Of a DNA stretch of 64,000 bases, positions 11,227-21,539 are shown in pieces; position 1 is the first letter of the stretch; the number at the start of each line of letters is the position of its first letter. Both the position numbers and the translations under genes were made by a program. The notes beneath the pieces were generated by a model, which was not told the origin of the DNA, searched no databases, and was given only the letters and a program-made list of their open reading frames with translations. This DNA comes from Sceloporus undulatus (lineage: Eukaryota; Chordata; Lepidosauria; Squamata; Phrynosomatidae): contig NC_056527.1 of NCBI RefSeq assembly GCF_019175285.1, positions 62,962,030 through 63,026,029 on the forward strand. Direction: 5' to 3'.

Positions 11227-11759
11227 GGTGAAGCAACATCTAGTAGAGTAGCAGGCAGCCAGCAAATTTGTCCTGTTTACCTCTACTGAGGGCAGTACAG
11301 CAAGAAGTAGTCCAGAATCCAGTCCAAGGATCACACAATAACCAGTCAGTCACAGCAAAAGGCGGAGGCAAGAGCATAGATAACTTGAATCCGAGAGCAA
11401 GAAATACAGGAACAAACAATAAAGCTGCAAGACTGGTTGTTGGCTGCAAAGAACCTCTGCAGCTGGAGGTCTTTTTAAGGGCTTCTGCTTCTCTCACCTG
11501 AAACCTATTAGCTCTCTTCTTGGCTTCTAGCATAGAAGACCTCCTCAGGGACTCCTTGACCTGCCTCTGCTCCATAGGTCCTAGCACCTGCATCCTAGAG
11601 TCCATAGAGTCTGTTTCTCCCTCTGCAGCTTCCTGAGCCTGCTCTGGGACGGCTGATCCAAGCAGCCCCAGATCTGCCTCTGTCTCAGCCTCCTCCATTT
11701 TTTCAGTGTCTGAGTCTTCTGACTGTGCCTCTAAGTCAGGCCCAGGGCAGTACATGACA
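11227..11759 (-). mobile_element. Solo LTR-like fossil (probably Gypsy-type) inside a LINE
   Basis: On the minus strand the block begins TGTCATGTACTGCCCTGGGC. It has an acidic/Gln-rich-looking segment, a TTTATTG stretch and a C/T-rich 'ggactggattctggacta' region, which is how lizard Gypsy LTRs often look. No internal region (gag, pol) is attached, so it would be a solo LTR of about 530 bp. Exact ends and target duplication are not resolved. The 171-residue frame across it is not regarded as a gene. Old, judged only from the lack of a clean boundary. Confidence 0.45.
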
Positions 11760-11805
11760 CATTTATTGACTTTAAATCAGTGTTTGTCATGGCATCTAGA
11801 TCTAG
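11760..11805 (+). mobile_element. Continuation of the interrupted LINE RT domain
   Basis: The short frame FIDFKSVFVMASRS matches the FIDLKSAFD-type first catalytic block of RT (with the catalytic Asp changed). It is the expected next motif after the 'RSTIDHG' at 11215. This argues that the LTR-like block was inserted into this LINE. Confidence 0.6.
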
Positions 11806-12870
11806 ATCATAGAATCATAGAGTTGGAAGAGACCACAAGAGCCATCCAGTCCATCCCCATTCTGCCATGCAGGAACTCCCAATCAAAGCATCCCCGACAG
11901 ATGGCCATCCAGCCTCTGTTAAAAGACCTCCAAGGAAGGAGACTCCACCACTCTCTGAGGAAATGTGTTCCACTGCCGAACAGCCCTTACTGTCAGGAAG
12001 TTCCTCCTAATGTTGAGGTGGAATCTCTTTTCCTGTAGCTTGCATTCATTGTTCCGGGTCCTGTTCTCTGGAGCAGCAGAAAACAAGCTTGTTCCCTCCT
12101 CAATATGACATCCCCTCAAATATTTAAACAGGGCTATCATATCGCCTCTTAATCTTCTCTTCTCCAGGCTAAACATCCCCAGCTCCCTAAGTCGTTCCAC
12201 ATAGGGCATGGTTTTCAGACCTTTCACCATTTTAGTTGACCTCCTTTGGACACACTCTACTTTCTCAACATTCTTTTTGAATTGTGGTGCCCAGAACTGG
12301 ACACAATATTCCAGGTGGGACCTGACCTGAGCAGAATAGAGTGGCACTATTACCTCCCTTGATCTAGACACTATACTGTTATTGATGCAACCTAAAACTG
12401 CATTGGCCTTTTTAGCTGCTGCATCACACTGATGGCTCATGTTCAATTTATGGTCTACTTGGACTCCTAAATCACTCTGAAATGTACATTCATTCAGCCA
12501 GGTGTCCTCCATCCTATATCTGTGCATTTCATTTTTCTGCCCTAAGTGCAGTACCTTACATTTCTCCACGTTGAATTTCATTTTGTTAGCTTTGGCCCAG
12601 CTTCCTGGTCTATTCAGGTCATTTTGCATTTTGATCTTGTCCTCTGGGGTATTAGCTACTCCTCCTAATTTGGTGTCATCTGCAAATTTGATAAGTATGC
12701 CCTCAATTCTGTCCTCCAAGTCATTGATAAAGATGTTGAATAGCACTGGGCCCAGGACAGAACCCTGTGGGACCCCACTGGTCACTTCTCTCCAGGATGA
12801 AAGGGAGCCATTGTAAATGTTAACAGCTGTTCTGTGGCCCTGAAGGGAGTAATCTGTATGCAGCAAACCC
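11806..12870 (-). mobile_element. CR1 LINE, 5' truncated, long open frame
   Basis: The minus-strand frame 12866-11919 is open for 315 codons. Motifs are [44 protein letters not shown] (the FADD catalytic pair), [10 protein letters not shown], the thumb region and SLEVF near the C-terminus. A TAA then replaces the usual Lys codon of VFKQR. The 3' tip ends with the ATTCTATGAT-type CR1 tail at 11806. About 1.06 kb of the 3' end of a 4.5-kb family. It is a younger-looking copy than the other LINEs because the frame is mostly intact. Confidence 0.93.
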
Positions 12871-13449
12871 CCACTGGACAGTTTTCCTTGAGCCTATCAA
12901 TTCAAGGTTGGGAACAAACCAGCAACTGGGAATGGGCTGGGGGAGTAAACTTTCCTGTTATCAATTTGTACAACTGTCATAGCTATTAAGGTGGTATGTC
13001 ATCCTAATTGTCATGCCTGCACAGTTCAATTTTCTTTCGCTCTGCCCTGTATCTCCTCAGGGATCAATTTTCTACTGATCTTGCCGGGGACCGAGTTATC
13101 TAGCACAGTTATCTAGCCATGGGTTTCAGGAGTGTAAGTTCTGGAATAGTCTGGGTAGACATAGCAGAATTAATCATGTAGGAGTCTGACCCTGCTACAG
13201 GGTGGAAGTATGCTGGAACCCATCAGCTGAAAGACTGTGATGTTTTTTCTACCATAGACAACAACTGCATAATTGGCTACCACTATAGCTTACTTTATAA
13301 AAGTTATGTGTTTGTTTTTGGTAACAAAGTATTGGTAAAATATATACAGTGAACCATGTTTGCCTTAACCACAAATGCAAAATTATTGCCCAACAGTGCA
13401 AAAGAACTGAAAAATATTCAAGGGCTCAAGAATAAAGACAGTATTTCCA
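12871..13449. other. Intergenic DNA just downstream of ELMO1, nothing recognised
   Basis: No repeat or frame recognised. The T-rich part near 13400-13450, read on the minus strand, may serve as the downstream element for ELMO1 cleavage. Confidence 0.4.
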
Positions 13450-14544
13450 AGAATAAGCAGTAAGTTCAACTTTATTCCACAGAAATGTGATGGGAATGTA
13501 GGTGCATATTTTTCTTTGCCAGGGCAAATATTCCAGGTATCATATGGAAATTAAAAAGACATTTGAAAAAAAAAAAGAGTACATACAACAGTACTGCATT
13601 CTCAATTAAATATATATATTTGGCAAGAACTATTCAAATGTTTTGTACAAAACCAAATGCCTTGCAAATTAGTAACACTCTCCACATTTTAAGGACATAA
13701 ACCTGAACACAGAACTCTTTTCAATAATCAGTGACATCTGCCACTTTCCACACAATTATCACTCTCACTTTCGACAAACACTCCTGCTAGTTTTAGTGAT
13801 ATGTAATTATACAACAGGGAGGTAAAAGAGCAAGTGGCGTCATTAAACATGTGGAAATCAATTAGGGGAGATATTAACACCTGTCTATTAGGAGGTTAGA
13901 AATGTTTGCAGCAAAGACCTGTGAACGTATTATCTTAAGAAGCAGTCATTGGACACACCAGGAAATGGCAATGGTGTGTAGATGCTGGTGTTAATGAAGA
14001 ACATGGTAGTGGTGGGTCATGACAAGAACGGTGTAGAAGCTGAAAACAGTTAACAATTTTTTCATTTCCATTGTGGCCAGCTATTTAAGCCGACTCAATG
14101 ACTGGGGGGAAGAGAGAGGAATCTTTTCCCACCCTCCATGTACAATAGCTTTCTTTCTTTACTTCTTTTCTTCCAGTTAAAGCACCTGCAATACTGTATT
14201 TGGTTTGGTGGTCATGCATTTTGGCCACACTGTCCTTCTATTTGGAATGTGCAGTCCAGCATTTTAAAAACAAAGAAGTTCCATTGGGGCAATGCTTAAG
14301 CTGATCTTGCTCACTGATTTCATATGATGGAGCTCAGTGGTAAGAAATTAATGAAAGCAGTTGTTTTCCCATTACCAATGAGGAAGATGGTGCCAGGCAG
14401 AAGGACGGAAAGCAAGGGGAAATAAGTGTTTTAGAGGCCCCTTGAAATGAAATCCAATGTGCATATCTTGTTCTTTTTGTTTTAAAAAAATCTCCAGTTT
14501 TAATACTTCCAGTTTAAATGTAAGTCTCAGCTGGGAGAGCAATT
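13450..14544 (-). other. ELMO1: ELMO1 3' untranslated region
   Basis: This is the sequence between the TAA stop and the first good poly(A) signal, about 1.1 kb. It is AT-rich and contains short A and T runs and a TATATATA stretch near 13608. I recognise no interspersed repeat in it, unlike nearly every other kilobase of the window, which fits a constrained transcript end. A possible early ATTAAA lies only about 50 nt after the stop. The 3' boundary is inferred from the signal at 13471-13476, not seen in transcript data. Confidence 0.7.
13471..13476 (-). terminator. ELMO1: ELMO1 poly(A) signal AATAAA (probable)
   Basis: This is an exact AATAAA on the minus strand about 1.07 kb after the stop codon. 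The sequence below it (13450-13400 on the plus strand, read in reverse) is T-rich, as expected downstream of a cleavage site. Cleavage would be near 13450-13458. Alternative signals further downstream cannot be excluded. Confidence 0.6.
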
Positions 14545-14745
14545 TTAGTTACAGTCATATACAAAGTCATAGTTGCTTGGTTCCTTTGGAATTGGTGGTG
14601 GAGCATCTGGGATCTGTATGTTCTCCAGGTCCAGGAGGCGCAACTTTATCTCCATACTGAGCAGAGTGTCCAAGTCATTGCGTGTGAGTTCACTCATCAT
14701 ATCTTTTCCCAGAAGGGCATTTAGACCATCAGTCCACACACAGTA
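14545..14745 (-). CDS. ELMO1: ELMO1 last coding exon (residues about 662-727) with stop
   Basis: The exon opens TAC TGT GTG TGG after TTTTAG, giving [20 protein letters not shown], then [20 protein letters not shown] and [20 protein letters not shown], ending FVYDCN and TAA at 14547-14545. It holds the PH C-terminal helix, the following long helix and the PxxP tail ([10 protein letters not shown]). The tail binds the SH3 domain of DOCK180-type partners and helps form the Rac exchange complex at the membrane. The ending DYDCN-like FVYDCN separates ELMO1 from ELMO2 and ELMO3. The differences from human as remembered are Ile to Val in YCVW and Asp to Glu in MMSEL. Confidence 0.97.
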   Translation of the reverse strand, partial: YCVWTDGLNALLGKDMMSELTRNDLDTLLSMEIKLRLLDLENIQIPDAPPPIPKEPSNYDFVYDCN

Positions 14746-14936
14746 CTAAAAGGGTAAGGGGAACAAAGGGGAGGAGAGAGATCTGTATTAGTTTGGCTTT
14801 TACAAAGGCATCTGTTTGTAGAGCCATGCCATCTGCACCATATATGCCCTGTTACTTCAGTTACAATGTGTGTATCTTAAACATCTTGGAAAGTTAAAGC
14901 TTCAATAAAATGTGCTAGCTTAAAAAAAGAAACTAT

Positions 14937-15451
14937 GGCCCGTTACAGACGGGCATAAAAGTACATCCTGGGGACGTACTAGGGTTAAAAAGGGGCGTAA
15001 CTTCCTGACGCCCCTAACCCTAGTACAGACCCAGTCCGTACAAAATTATGACATCATGAATGCGCTGCCTACAAATGAGGCGGCGCAGATGTGACGTTGT
15101 CACACTGCGCAAGGGCGCATAGAGCGCCCTTTCCGCGGCATGAAAAGGAGCTCCGAAATGGAGCTCCTCTTGCGGTTTGCATCGCTGGCGCAGCCTTTAG
15201 ACGGCTGTGCCAGCGACGCACAGGAAAAAGGGGCCAAGTGGCCCCTTTTTCCTCCCCCCCCCGCCGTCGCCAGGTGTCCTTGGGGCTTGAAGCCCCAAGG
15301 ACACCCCTTTCCAGGCCTTTTGCCGCTTCCCCGCGGCCTGGAAAGCAGCGAATCGGGGCCTCGGAGGCTGCTGTTCTGGCAGCTGAGGCCCCGATTCAGT
15401 GGGGAAAGGGGCGGGTGCAGGCTGCCCCAAACGGGCGATCTGTAACCCGCC
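14937..15451. mobile_element. Serial-hairpin miniature transposon (element A)
   Basis: Termini are GGCCCGTTACAGACGGGC on the left and the inverse of GGCGGGTTACAGATCGCCC on the right. Perfect TAT duplications flank it at 14934-14936 and 15452-15454. The 515-bp interior is strikingly GC-rich against an AT-rich intron. It is built of about nine consecutive palindromes: 14976-15026, 15061-15087, 15091-15103, 15111-15129, 15147-15168, 15182-15216, 15222-15253, 15273-15305, 15308-15344 and 15350-15397. Open frames up to 149 residues across it arise from high GC, not coding. Superfamily unknown; the 3-bp duplication would fit PIF/Harbinger among others. Confidence 0.8.
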
Positions 15452-15454
15452 TAT

Positions 15455-15689
15455 GGGCCCGAACAGGCAGGCCAAAATAAAGCTGCTTTGGGTCACTATG
15501 GAGGTATGCTGTTTAAATGACACACGCATCTTAAAAGGCCAGAAGCTGCTCCAAAGCTGCGCTCCAGTCCTTGGGATTGGAACATGGCTTTGGAGCGGCT
15601 TCCGGCCTCTTAGGATGTATGCATAATTTAAACAGCATACCTCCAAAGTGACCCGAAGCAGCTTTATTTTGACCTTTCTGTTCGGGCCC
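15455..15689. mobile_element. Foldback element F1, copy a
   Basis: The ends GGGCCCGAACAGGCAGG and its near-inverse flank a palindrome about 235 bp long. Arms carry 'ccaaaataaagctgctt', 'ggaggtatgctgtttaaatg' and their inverses. The centre is near 15572. It sits immediately after element A, with only the shared TAT between them; the right flank is TAC. Confidence 0.85.
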
Positions 15690-16920
15690 TACTTCAGCTT
15701 CATTGTGTTGTTATACAGCAGAAATTTTTCTTTGAGTGTTCAAAAGAAAAAGGTGTAAGTGAGGAGATGATGCACAAGTGACTTGTGTGCTTCCAGTGCA
15801 TCTGCTGAGGTGAGATGTGTGAACTATGCTTATATCTGATACAAATCTCCACTGACTGTATTCCTGCACACAAGAATGAAGAATTCAATTCTTTTCCTTG
15901 CTAGGTGATACTGCAAGAGTTTTTGTCTTTTTTCCTATAACGTCTCTCATTCTGTAACTTTTTGTTAAAAAAAAATTTTGTGCCAAAAATTGTTTCTGCT
16001 TTCAGTGCTATATATGTGTGTGTGTGTGTGTGCACATGGGTGCACAAGAAGTCCCCAAATGCAAATAATTACTGACCATTTTTCAGTGGGGTAGCTTAAT
16101 GTGTGGAGACAACCTTTCTAGCTGAGGGTGAGAATATTTGTAACTATGTTTTTTACATTGATAATTCATAAGTTACCTAAGGTGCTTTGCAATTATTCAT
16201 GCACACCCTTCCCCTTTTCACATGTTGTGTTACAGCCTGGAATTAGCATGGATTTAATTGCCATTGCTACGGCTTGATACACAAGATACTCAATGCTATG
16301 AAAGTACAAAATAATTTTAATGTGGCACAAATATTAAGTATACAAAAGCAAACTCGCATTTGTGGGTTTTATATGTATTCAACCTCAATTTCATACAAGA
16401 AGTGCTACTGCAAGGCTCTGTATATCTAAGCGAAGAGTCAATTCCATACCATGCCGGGCCACTTTTAGTCCCTTTGAACTTGCTTCAATTTCAGATATAT
16501 CTTTTTTCATCAAAATTAATCCTCATGTTTAAAAAGAAACATGTTGAAATTTAACACAGCTTTACCCCTTTTCACATTCATCTCTACCTAACTAGACAGA
16601 GATACACGAGTATGTAGCCCTATTCAGGCATTCTTTAACAAGGTTACCGGAAGGTTCAGAGTCATGTGGACAATCTCTACAAACAGAAGACTCTCTCCTC
16701 TTTATGAAGTTGCTCTTCATATGAGGAGAGTGAGGGGTGAGTAGGTGGAGCTGTTGCACTCCCCCCTTAACCTACTTAGAGAATACCTGAATAGAGGAAG
16801 AGAGTAAGTGTGCATCTGTCTTTCTTAATCTATGTGTGTGTAGGGGATTGTCTAGACTTTGCTAATGAACCTGACAGAAAAGTAAATGCACATCCATTTT
16901 ATTAATAACATTTATAATAT

Positions 16921-17034
16921 GTCCCCCATCCTATATCTGTGCATTTCACTTTTCCGCCCTAAGTGCAGTACACCTTACAATTTTCCATGTTGAATTTCAT
17001 TTTGTTAGCTTTGGCCCAGATTTCTAGTCCAAAT
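16921..17034 (-). mobile_element. CR1 LINE internal fragment
   Basis: Plus strand 'catcctatatctgtgcattt' and 'ttgttagctttggcccag' match the same positions in the 11.8-12.9 kb CR1 (the KMKFNVEKCKVLHLG-K-MHRYRM coding region). Isolated internal piece without a 3' tip. Confidence 0.85.
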
Positions 17035-18704
17035 TCATATATCATGCCACTGGATCTGTTATGGAATATGTGAAATTTTGCATTGCCCTGTTCTTCTTAT
17101 GAATTAGAATTATGTCAGTGTAGCATGACTTTTTAAAAAAAGAGTGACTCTGGAGGCTGAATTTAGCTGTAAAATATCTTTTAACATTTCCTCTCTTGAA
17201 AAAAAAAAACCACCATAGAAATTGCTATGCCTCCCTGAAGCTGACAGTTCTGGATAAACATGGGCTAAGTAAGTGTTTTAAATCAGCAACAGTCCTAGGG
17301 GACTTCATGAACAACAGTCAAATCCTATTCAGTCAACGACTTGAATGTATTACTAAAAGCCATTTATGCTACTGTGAACAAAAGTGCTTGAATGGTATTG
17401 TCTAAAAATAAAGATTTCAATCACATTGGCCTGCGTCCTAGTTTACAAGTGGAAAATTAAATCAACCATAGCAGCAGTTTTATCATATAAAATATTCGCT
17501 TGGATTCCATGCCAAAGGATGGATTTTAAATTTAGCTGACCGTGTGCTATAAAACAGTACTAAGCTTAAAAATAGCTAGGCTTCACTGTGTGTAGCCCAA
17601 GTTTTAAAAAGGAAGGGGGGATTGAAGAATTGCTATATGAATGTGGTTGCGGGGAAGGAGAGGAAGAAAGAGGGAATGGGTTGAGGCATGTATTAGAATT
17701 TCACCAATCTAACAGGATAGCTTATCCAGCAATTGCTTGATTTTAAACTATTTCTAAAGTTATGTACTCAGGACTGGAAAGGACTTCTGGAGATATAAAT
17801 TATGAACAACAGTCCCCCTTCCTGAGATGACCAAGGTGGTCAGGGTCATATTTGAATTGAACAAACTCATAGTTCAGGGGGACTCCAGCATTTACACCAA
17901 GTTCTTCCATCAAGATTGGCTCAGGAGTTCTTAGCTGTCATGGCCACCATGGGGCTGCTCCAGTTGTACACATTCCCTGGCTGGATTTGGGCTTGTTGCA
18001 TGAGATGAGGCTGATCTAAGAATATGAGTCCATTGTTATGGACAAATCATTATCTAGTCAGGATTACATTTAGCAGGACCTCAAATCTTTACAGGGAAAT
18101 GAACCTTAGATTAGTGTCTTCTAGGAGCATTGTGGACAAAAATGGTTTTCTTATAGTTTGTTGGGGACTTTTCCTGGCACACCTGTTCTAGGGATTTCCC
18201 TACCAGTGAACCTTTGGACCAGAGCAATGAAGTGGATGTTTTTCCAATCGCTCCTGGGGATTTTCCTGTTACACCTGTTTGGGGGATTTCTCTCCCCTCT
18301 GGACGCCACATCTGACTTTCAGAACAGGGAAGTGTCTCAGATAACTGGCACAAATTTCCCTGCACCTCATCTCCCTGGATGTAATTTTAGCTCTCTGATG
18401 GGCTGAAGAACTTAGTAACATATGCACACAAAATATATTCCACTCCAATAGCAATGGGTGTGTTCTTAGCCTTGTGCCTGGTTACCTATGCCACACATTA
18501 CACAGTTACAATCCACCCAGCCTTTAAGGTAAATATGAACAGTTACACCTGCAAGAAGTTTTAAATTCCTTGGTATCTCCTTCCTTTTGAATATTATCAC
18601 TAGGCACAGCTTTGTGCCATCTCTCAGACATGATAGGACAATTGTGAAATAGGCCTTTCACTGGTTGTTTTCAGAAGTATGATCTTCTCATCAACGTTTG
18701 CCAC

Positions 18705-19200
18705 AGTTTAATTACCAAGTATATCAAAAGTCACTGGGATTTCCATTTGACCAATGTTAGCCATATTGATATAATTTTTTATCTGCTTTCTAATAAACCT
18801 AATGGAACAAAATGATCTTTTTATCCAGCTTTTTAGACAGATTCTGTGAGATCTTTGTTTGCTGATGGAAGGCACAATCCATATAGGTTTATAAACTGCA
18901 TATACCAACTAGCTGATCCTTTAAATTGTTCAATAACTTTGGCTGCTGAATAATTTTTTCTTTTGCCACCTGAAGCACCCTTATCCAAAATCTCAAGCGA
19001 GTCATGATGTAACAGTAACCATTTTGTCTGCATTCTATTACCCAGTCATTCAGATCTTTTTCAATTGCATCAAACAACACAGGTTTGCAATGCAGTGCTT
19101 TCTTTGAATTCAGCATTTCTTGTAGCTCAGTTTCTTTTTTTCTCAGTCTCTTAAAAAAACAACGCCATGTAAGAAATTTCATTATCTTTTCGGAACTGAT
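18705..19200 (-). pseudogene. Decayed pogo/Tigger-type transposase
   Basis: On the minus strand, 19182-18889 reads on through FDAIEKDLNDWVIECRQNGY, the CENP-B-type DNA-binding domain pattern (E-K-x-L-x-x-W-V-x-E-x-R-x-x-G). In a second frame comes a 'SWYMQFINLYGLCL' block, equivalent to W-x-x-R-F-x-x-R-H-G-L. In a third frame comes 'INMANIGQMEIPVTFDI', matching the NIxNMDExPVTFD motif with the first catalytic Asp lost (MDE has become QME). At least two frameshifts and no downstream catalytic half. It is a plain DNA-transposon relic, not a host gene, and a plausible relative of whatever moved the TA-flanked miniature elements. Confidence 0.75.
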
Positions 19201-19912
19201 TTTGCAGTGGGTAAGAAGTTATAATTCTATTTTATATTACTATAATAACCATGGGATTGATCATAGGCTTATTGAAGTATTAAACACATATAAGTGAAAG
19301 CCTTAGTAATAAGTAAGGCATTCTTTTCTGCTGATGATTAACATCCAGTTGTAAGTAATGGAAGTAATGAATGTAGACAAAATAGCTACCGGTACATCAT
19401 GACTACCTGATCATTCAATTAAGGATGTTTCATATGGAAAAAGAAGAAAAACATTCAGCAACTGAAGGTATTGCACAACAAATTAACACAGCTTTTTGGG
19501 CTGACTGTGATGGTTCAGGAGTGACTGTAAATCTTTGAGGCTGTTGCCTTGTCTTAACAAACTGGCGCTAACTCAACTCCTATGGAAGTTGGCACTGACT
19601 TCTGGCTAAGTTAATGCAGGTTTCCAGGCTATTTATAGTTGAGTATATATGGTAATGTAGGTTCAGATTACCATGTTGTAATGTGCGAGACATTACAAAA
19701 GCACAATCCCACCATCGCAATTGAGTATCAGTTAACCAGTCATCTCAGAGATCTCTTGTAAGCCTTACCTTTCCTGGTTGATTCTGGTAGAATACCTGAG
19801 AAGTTTAGCTGAGCTCCCTGTTTGCCAACCAAAGGAATTCAGCTCATCCATAGGATAAGAAGAAAGACTGTCTTAAGTTTCAGGAGTTTTTTAAACACAC
19901 AGAAAATTTTAC

Positions 19913-19990
19913 CTCATGTTTGTCAGGAGCGATGAAATTTAGTTGTCCATTTGAGTCAAACAATATAGAGAAAGCTAGCTCAAGGACTTC
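19913..19990 (-). CDS. ELMO1: ELMO1 coding exon (residues about 636-661, PH domain end)
   Basis: This 78-nt exon of exactly 26 codons is phase 0 at both ends: EVLELAFSILFDSNGQLNFI then APDKHE. The acceptor is a strong CTCTTTTCAG and the donor is GTAAAATT. It covers the last PH strands before the C-terminal PH helix. Compared with human as remembered, ILYDSNCQ has become ILFDSNGQ, so a Tyr and a Cys are replaced. Because it is symmetric, skipping it would keep frame, but I see no evidence that this happens. Confidence 0.96.
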
Positions 19991-20215
19991 CTGAAAAGAG
20001 ACAAGGAAAGTTACGAAAAGAATTAGTAAGGAACTACTAACAAGATCATAGTTCAGTTCACAATGAATGCTATAACATAGTTTATATTTAAAGGAATGAA
20101 CAGCATGCACTGGATTTAAGCCCTTCTTCTGTCCCAGTCTTTCGCGGTAATCCTAAAGAGAAGAGATTATAAGCATCTGCTTCCTGCTTTAAGATAGCTC
20201 CTGTGGTTCATTAAA

Positions 20216-20259
20216 TATGAAAAGGATAAACTATGATTATGAAAAGGATAAACTATGAT
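20216..20259. repeat. Perfect 22-bp tandem duplication
   Basis: Two back-to-back identical copies of a unit opening TATGAAAAGGATAAAC. The lack of differences suggests a recent slippage or repair event. Confidence 0.85.
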
Positions 20260-21539
20260 ATGCTTTGTTCAAACAAGCCTGCATTAAATCATGATATATT
20301 ATTCTGTTGTTCAGCAAATCATAGTTTAAAGTAACCAGAGCTTTCTGTGTGGATATTAAAGCAGAGAACAGTACTTATATTTCTCTCCTCATGGCCATGC
20401 AGGATAAAGAAAGAAGAAATGGGAGAATGTGAACTAAAGACTTATTGCTGTTCTTTTTAACTTAACACATAAATTGTGGGTTACCATTAAGTGTGAAATG
20501 ACTTGTAGTCTCAGCATTCCACGATCACAACTTCCAGAGAAATACAGTAAGTGCTGCAAAATAATAGTCTTTCAGCTCCTAAACCAAATTGTAGGTTTCT
20601 GCTGACCAGACTGTACTTCATATGTTGCAGTTATTGCCTTTTGACAGTATTTGGCATTACTGTATTTGTTTTGATATTCTCAGATATACAACAATAGGTG
20701 TTTAAATCTTTAACATGCTAAAGACTCTTCATAGGCTTAGCAGTGTAGTAAATCAAAGGATTAGCCTGGTTTCTGTTAACAAACCTGAAAGGTATCACTT
20801 GACCCTGCAATATTAATTTATACAGAAGGAGGCTCATTTATAATTTTATTTCACTTCTGGCAAGCCCAGTCTTTGAAACAGATGCAGTGTGGCACATCTA
20901 ATTGAATAAAGACACGGTCTTATGATTTGTGGCAGAGGAGGGAAGTCTAATTTTGGCTGTTTTTGTTGTTCAAAGAACACACCAAAGGAGAACTTGGTAG
21001 TACTCATCGGCACAGACTATAGTTCTTGCTTGGCTAAGTTATGTTTTTGTACTACCAGAATCTCTCATAGCCAGCATAGCCAGCGGCCCTTGTGACTGGA
21101 GGATTTTGAAAGTTAAGTCCAAAAAAGTTACACTTCCAAGTTCTAACTCTTCCAATGCACTGTTTGTTCAGAGATAAGGTAGTTTATTTTAATTCATCTC
21201 TTAGTCCTTTTCTATTAAAGTAATGGTCCCATTAGACTTTGGAATCTATAAAGGCTTCAGCTCTTATTTTCAAGTAAAAATCAGTGCTGTGAGTGTATCT
21301 GCAGTTTTACACTTGCAGTGTGTGTGTTTGTGTGTGTGTGTGTATGGGGGGAAGCTTTTAGGCTTGGGTAGGGGTATTTAGAAAGCAAACAAAAGAAGAA
21401 TGGAAGCTAATTGCTTTCGAGGGCAGGATTTTTCTGGTTAAGATAACTTAATATTTTTGTTGTAATGTGATCAGGATGAAATTAAAAATCAAAGATTAAT
21501 ATAATCTAGTGATTAGATAAACTACATAGCCCAGGCGTG

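Larger units (their letters stand above)
14746..19912 (-). other. ELMO1: ELMO1 intron before the last exon
   Basis: This 5.17-kb intron has the donor GTAAAATT at 19912 and acceptor CCTTTTAG. It holds the serial-hairpin element and foldback (14937-15689), a CR1 piece (16921-17034), the pogo transposase fossil (18705-19200), a TG repeat near 16012-16031 and a weak local repeat at 18163-18300. The stretches 15690-16920 and 17035-18700 show nothing else. Confidence 0.9.

Noticed and set aside
11240-11755. 171-residue acidic/Gln-rich open frame
   Set aside because: It spans an LTR-like repeat inserted in a LINE; treated as repeat sequence, not a host gene.
14497-14502. ATTAAA about 50 nt after the ELMO1 stop as the poly(A) signal
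   Set aside because: It would give an unusually short 3' UTR; the AATAAA at 13471-13476 with a T-rich downstream stretch is more plausible.
14976-15397. CRISPR-like spaced palindromes
   Set aside because: Each hairpin has a different sequence, there is no constant repeat, and the host is a vertebrate.
15091-15646. Overlapping 75- to 149-residue frames on both strands
   Set aside because: They lie inside the GC-rich hairpin element and foldback F1a. High GC and palindromy lower stop frequency on both strands, and residues show no domain.
16012-16031. TG repeats here and at 21318-21341 and 50144-50158
   Set aside because: Ordinary microsatellites of modest length; no further significance seen.
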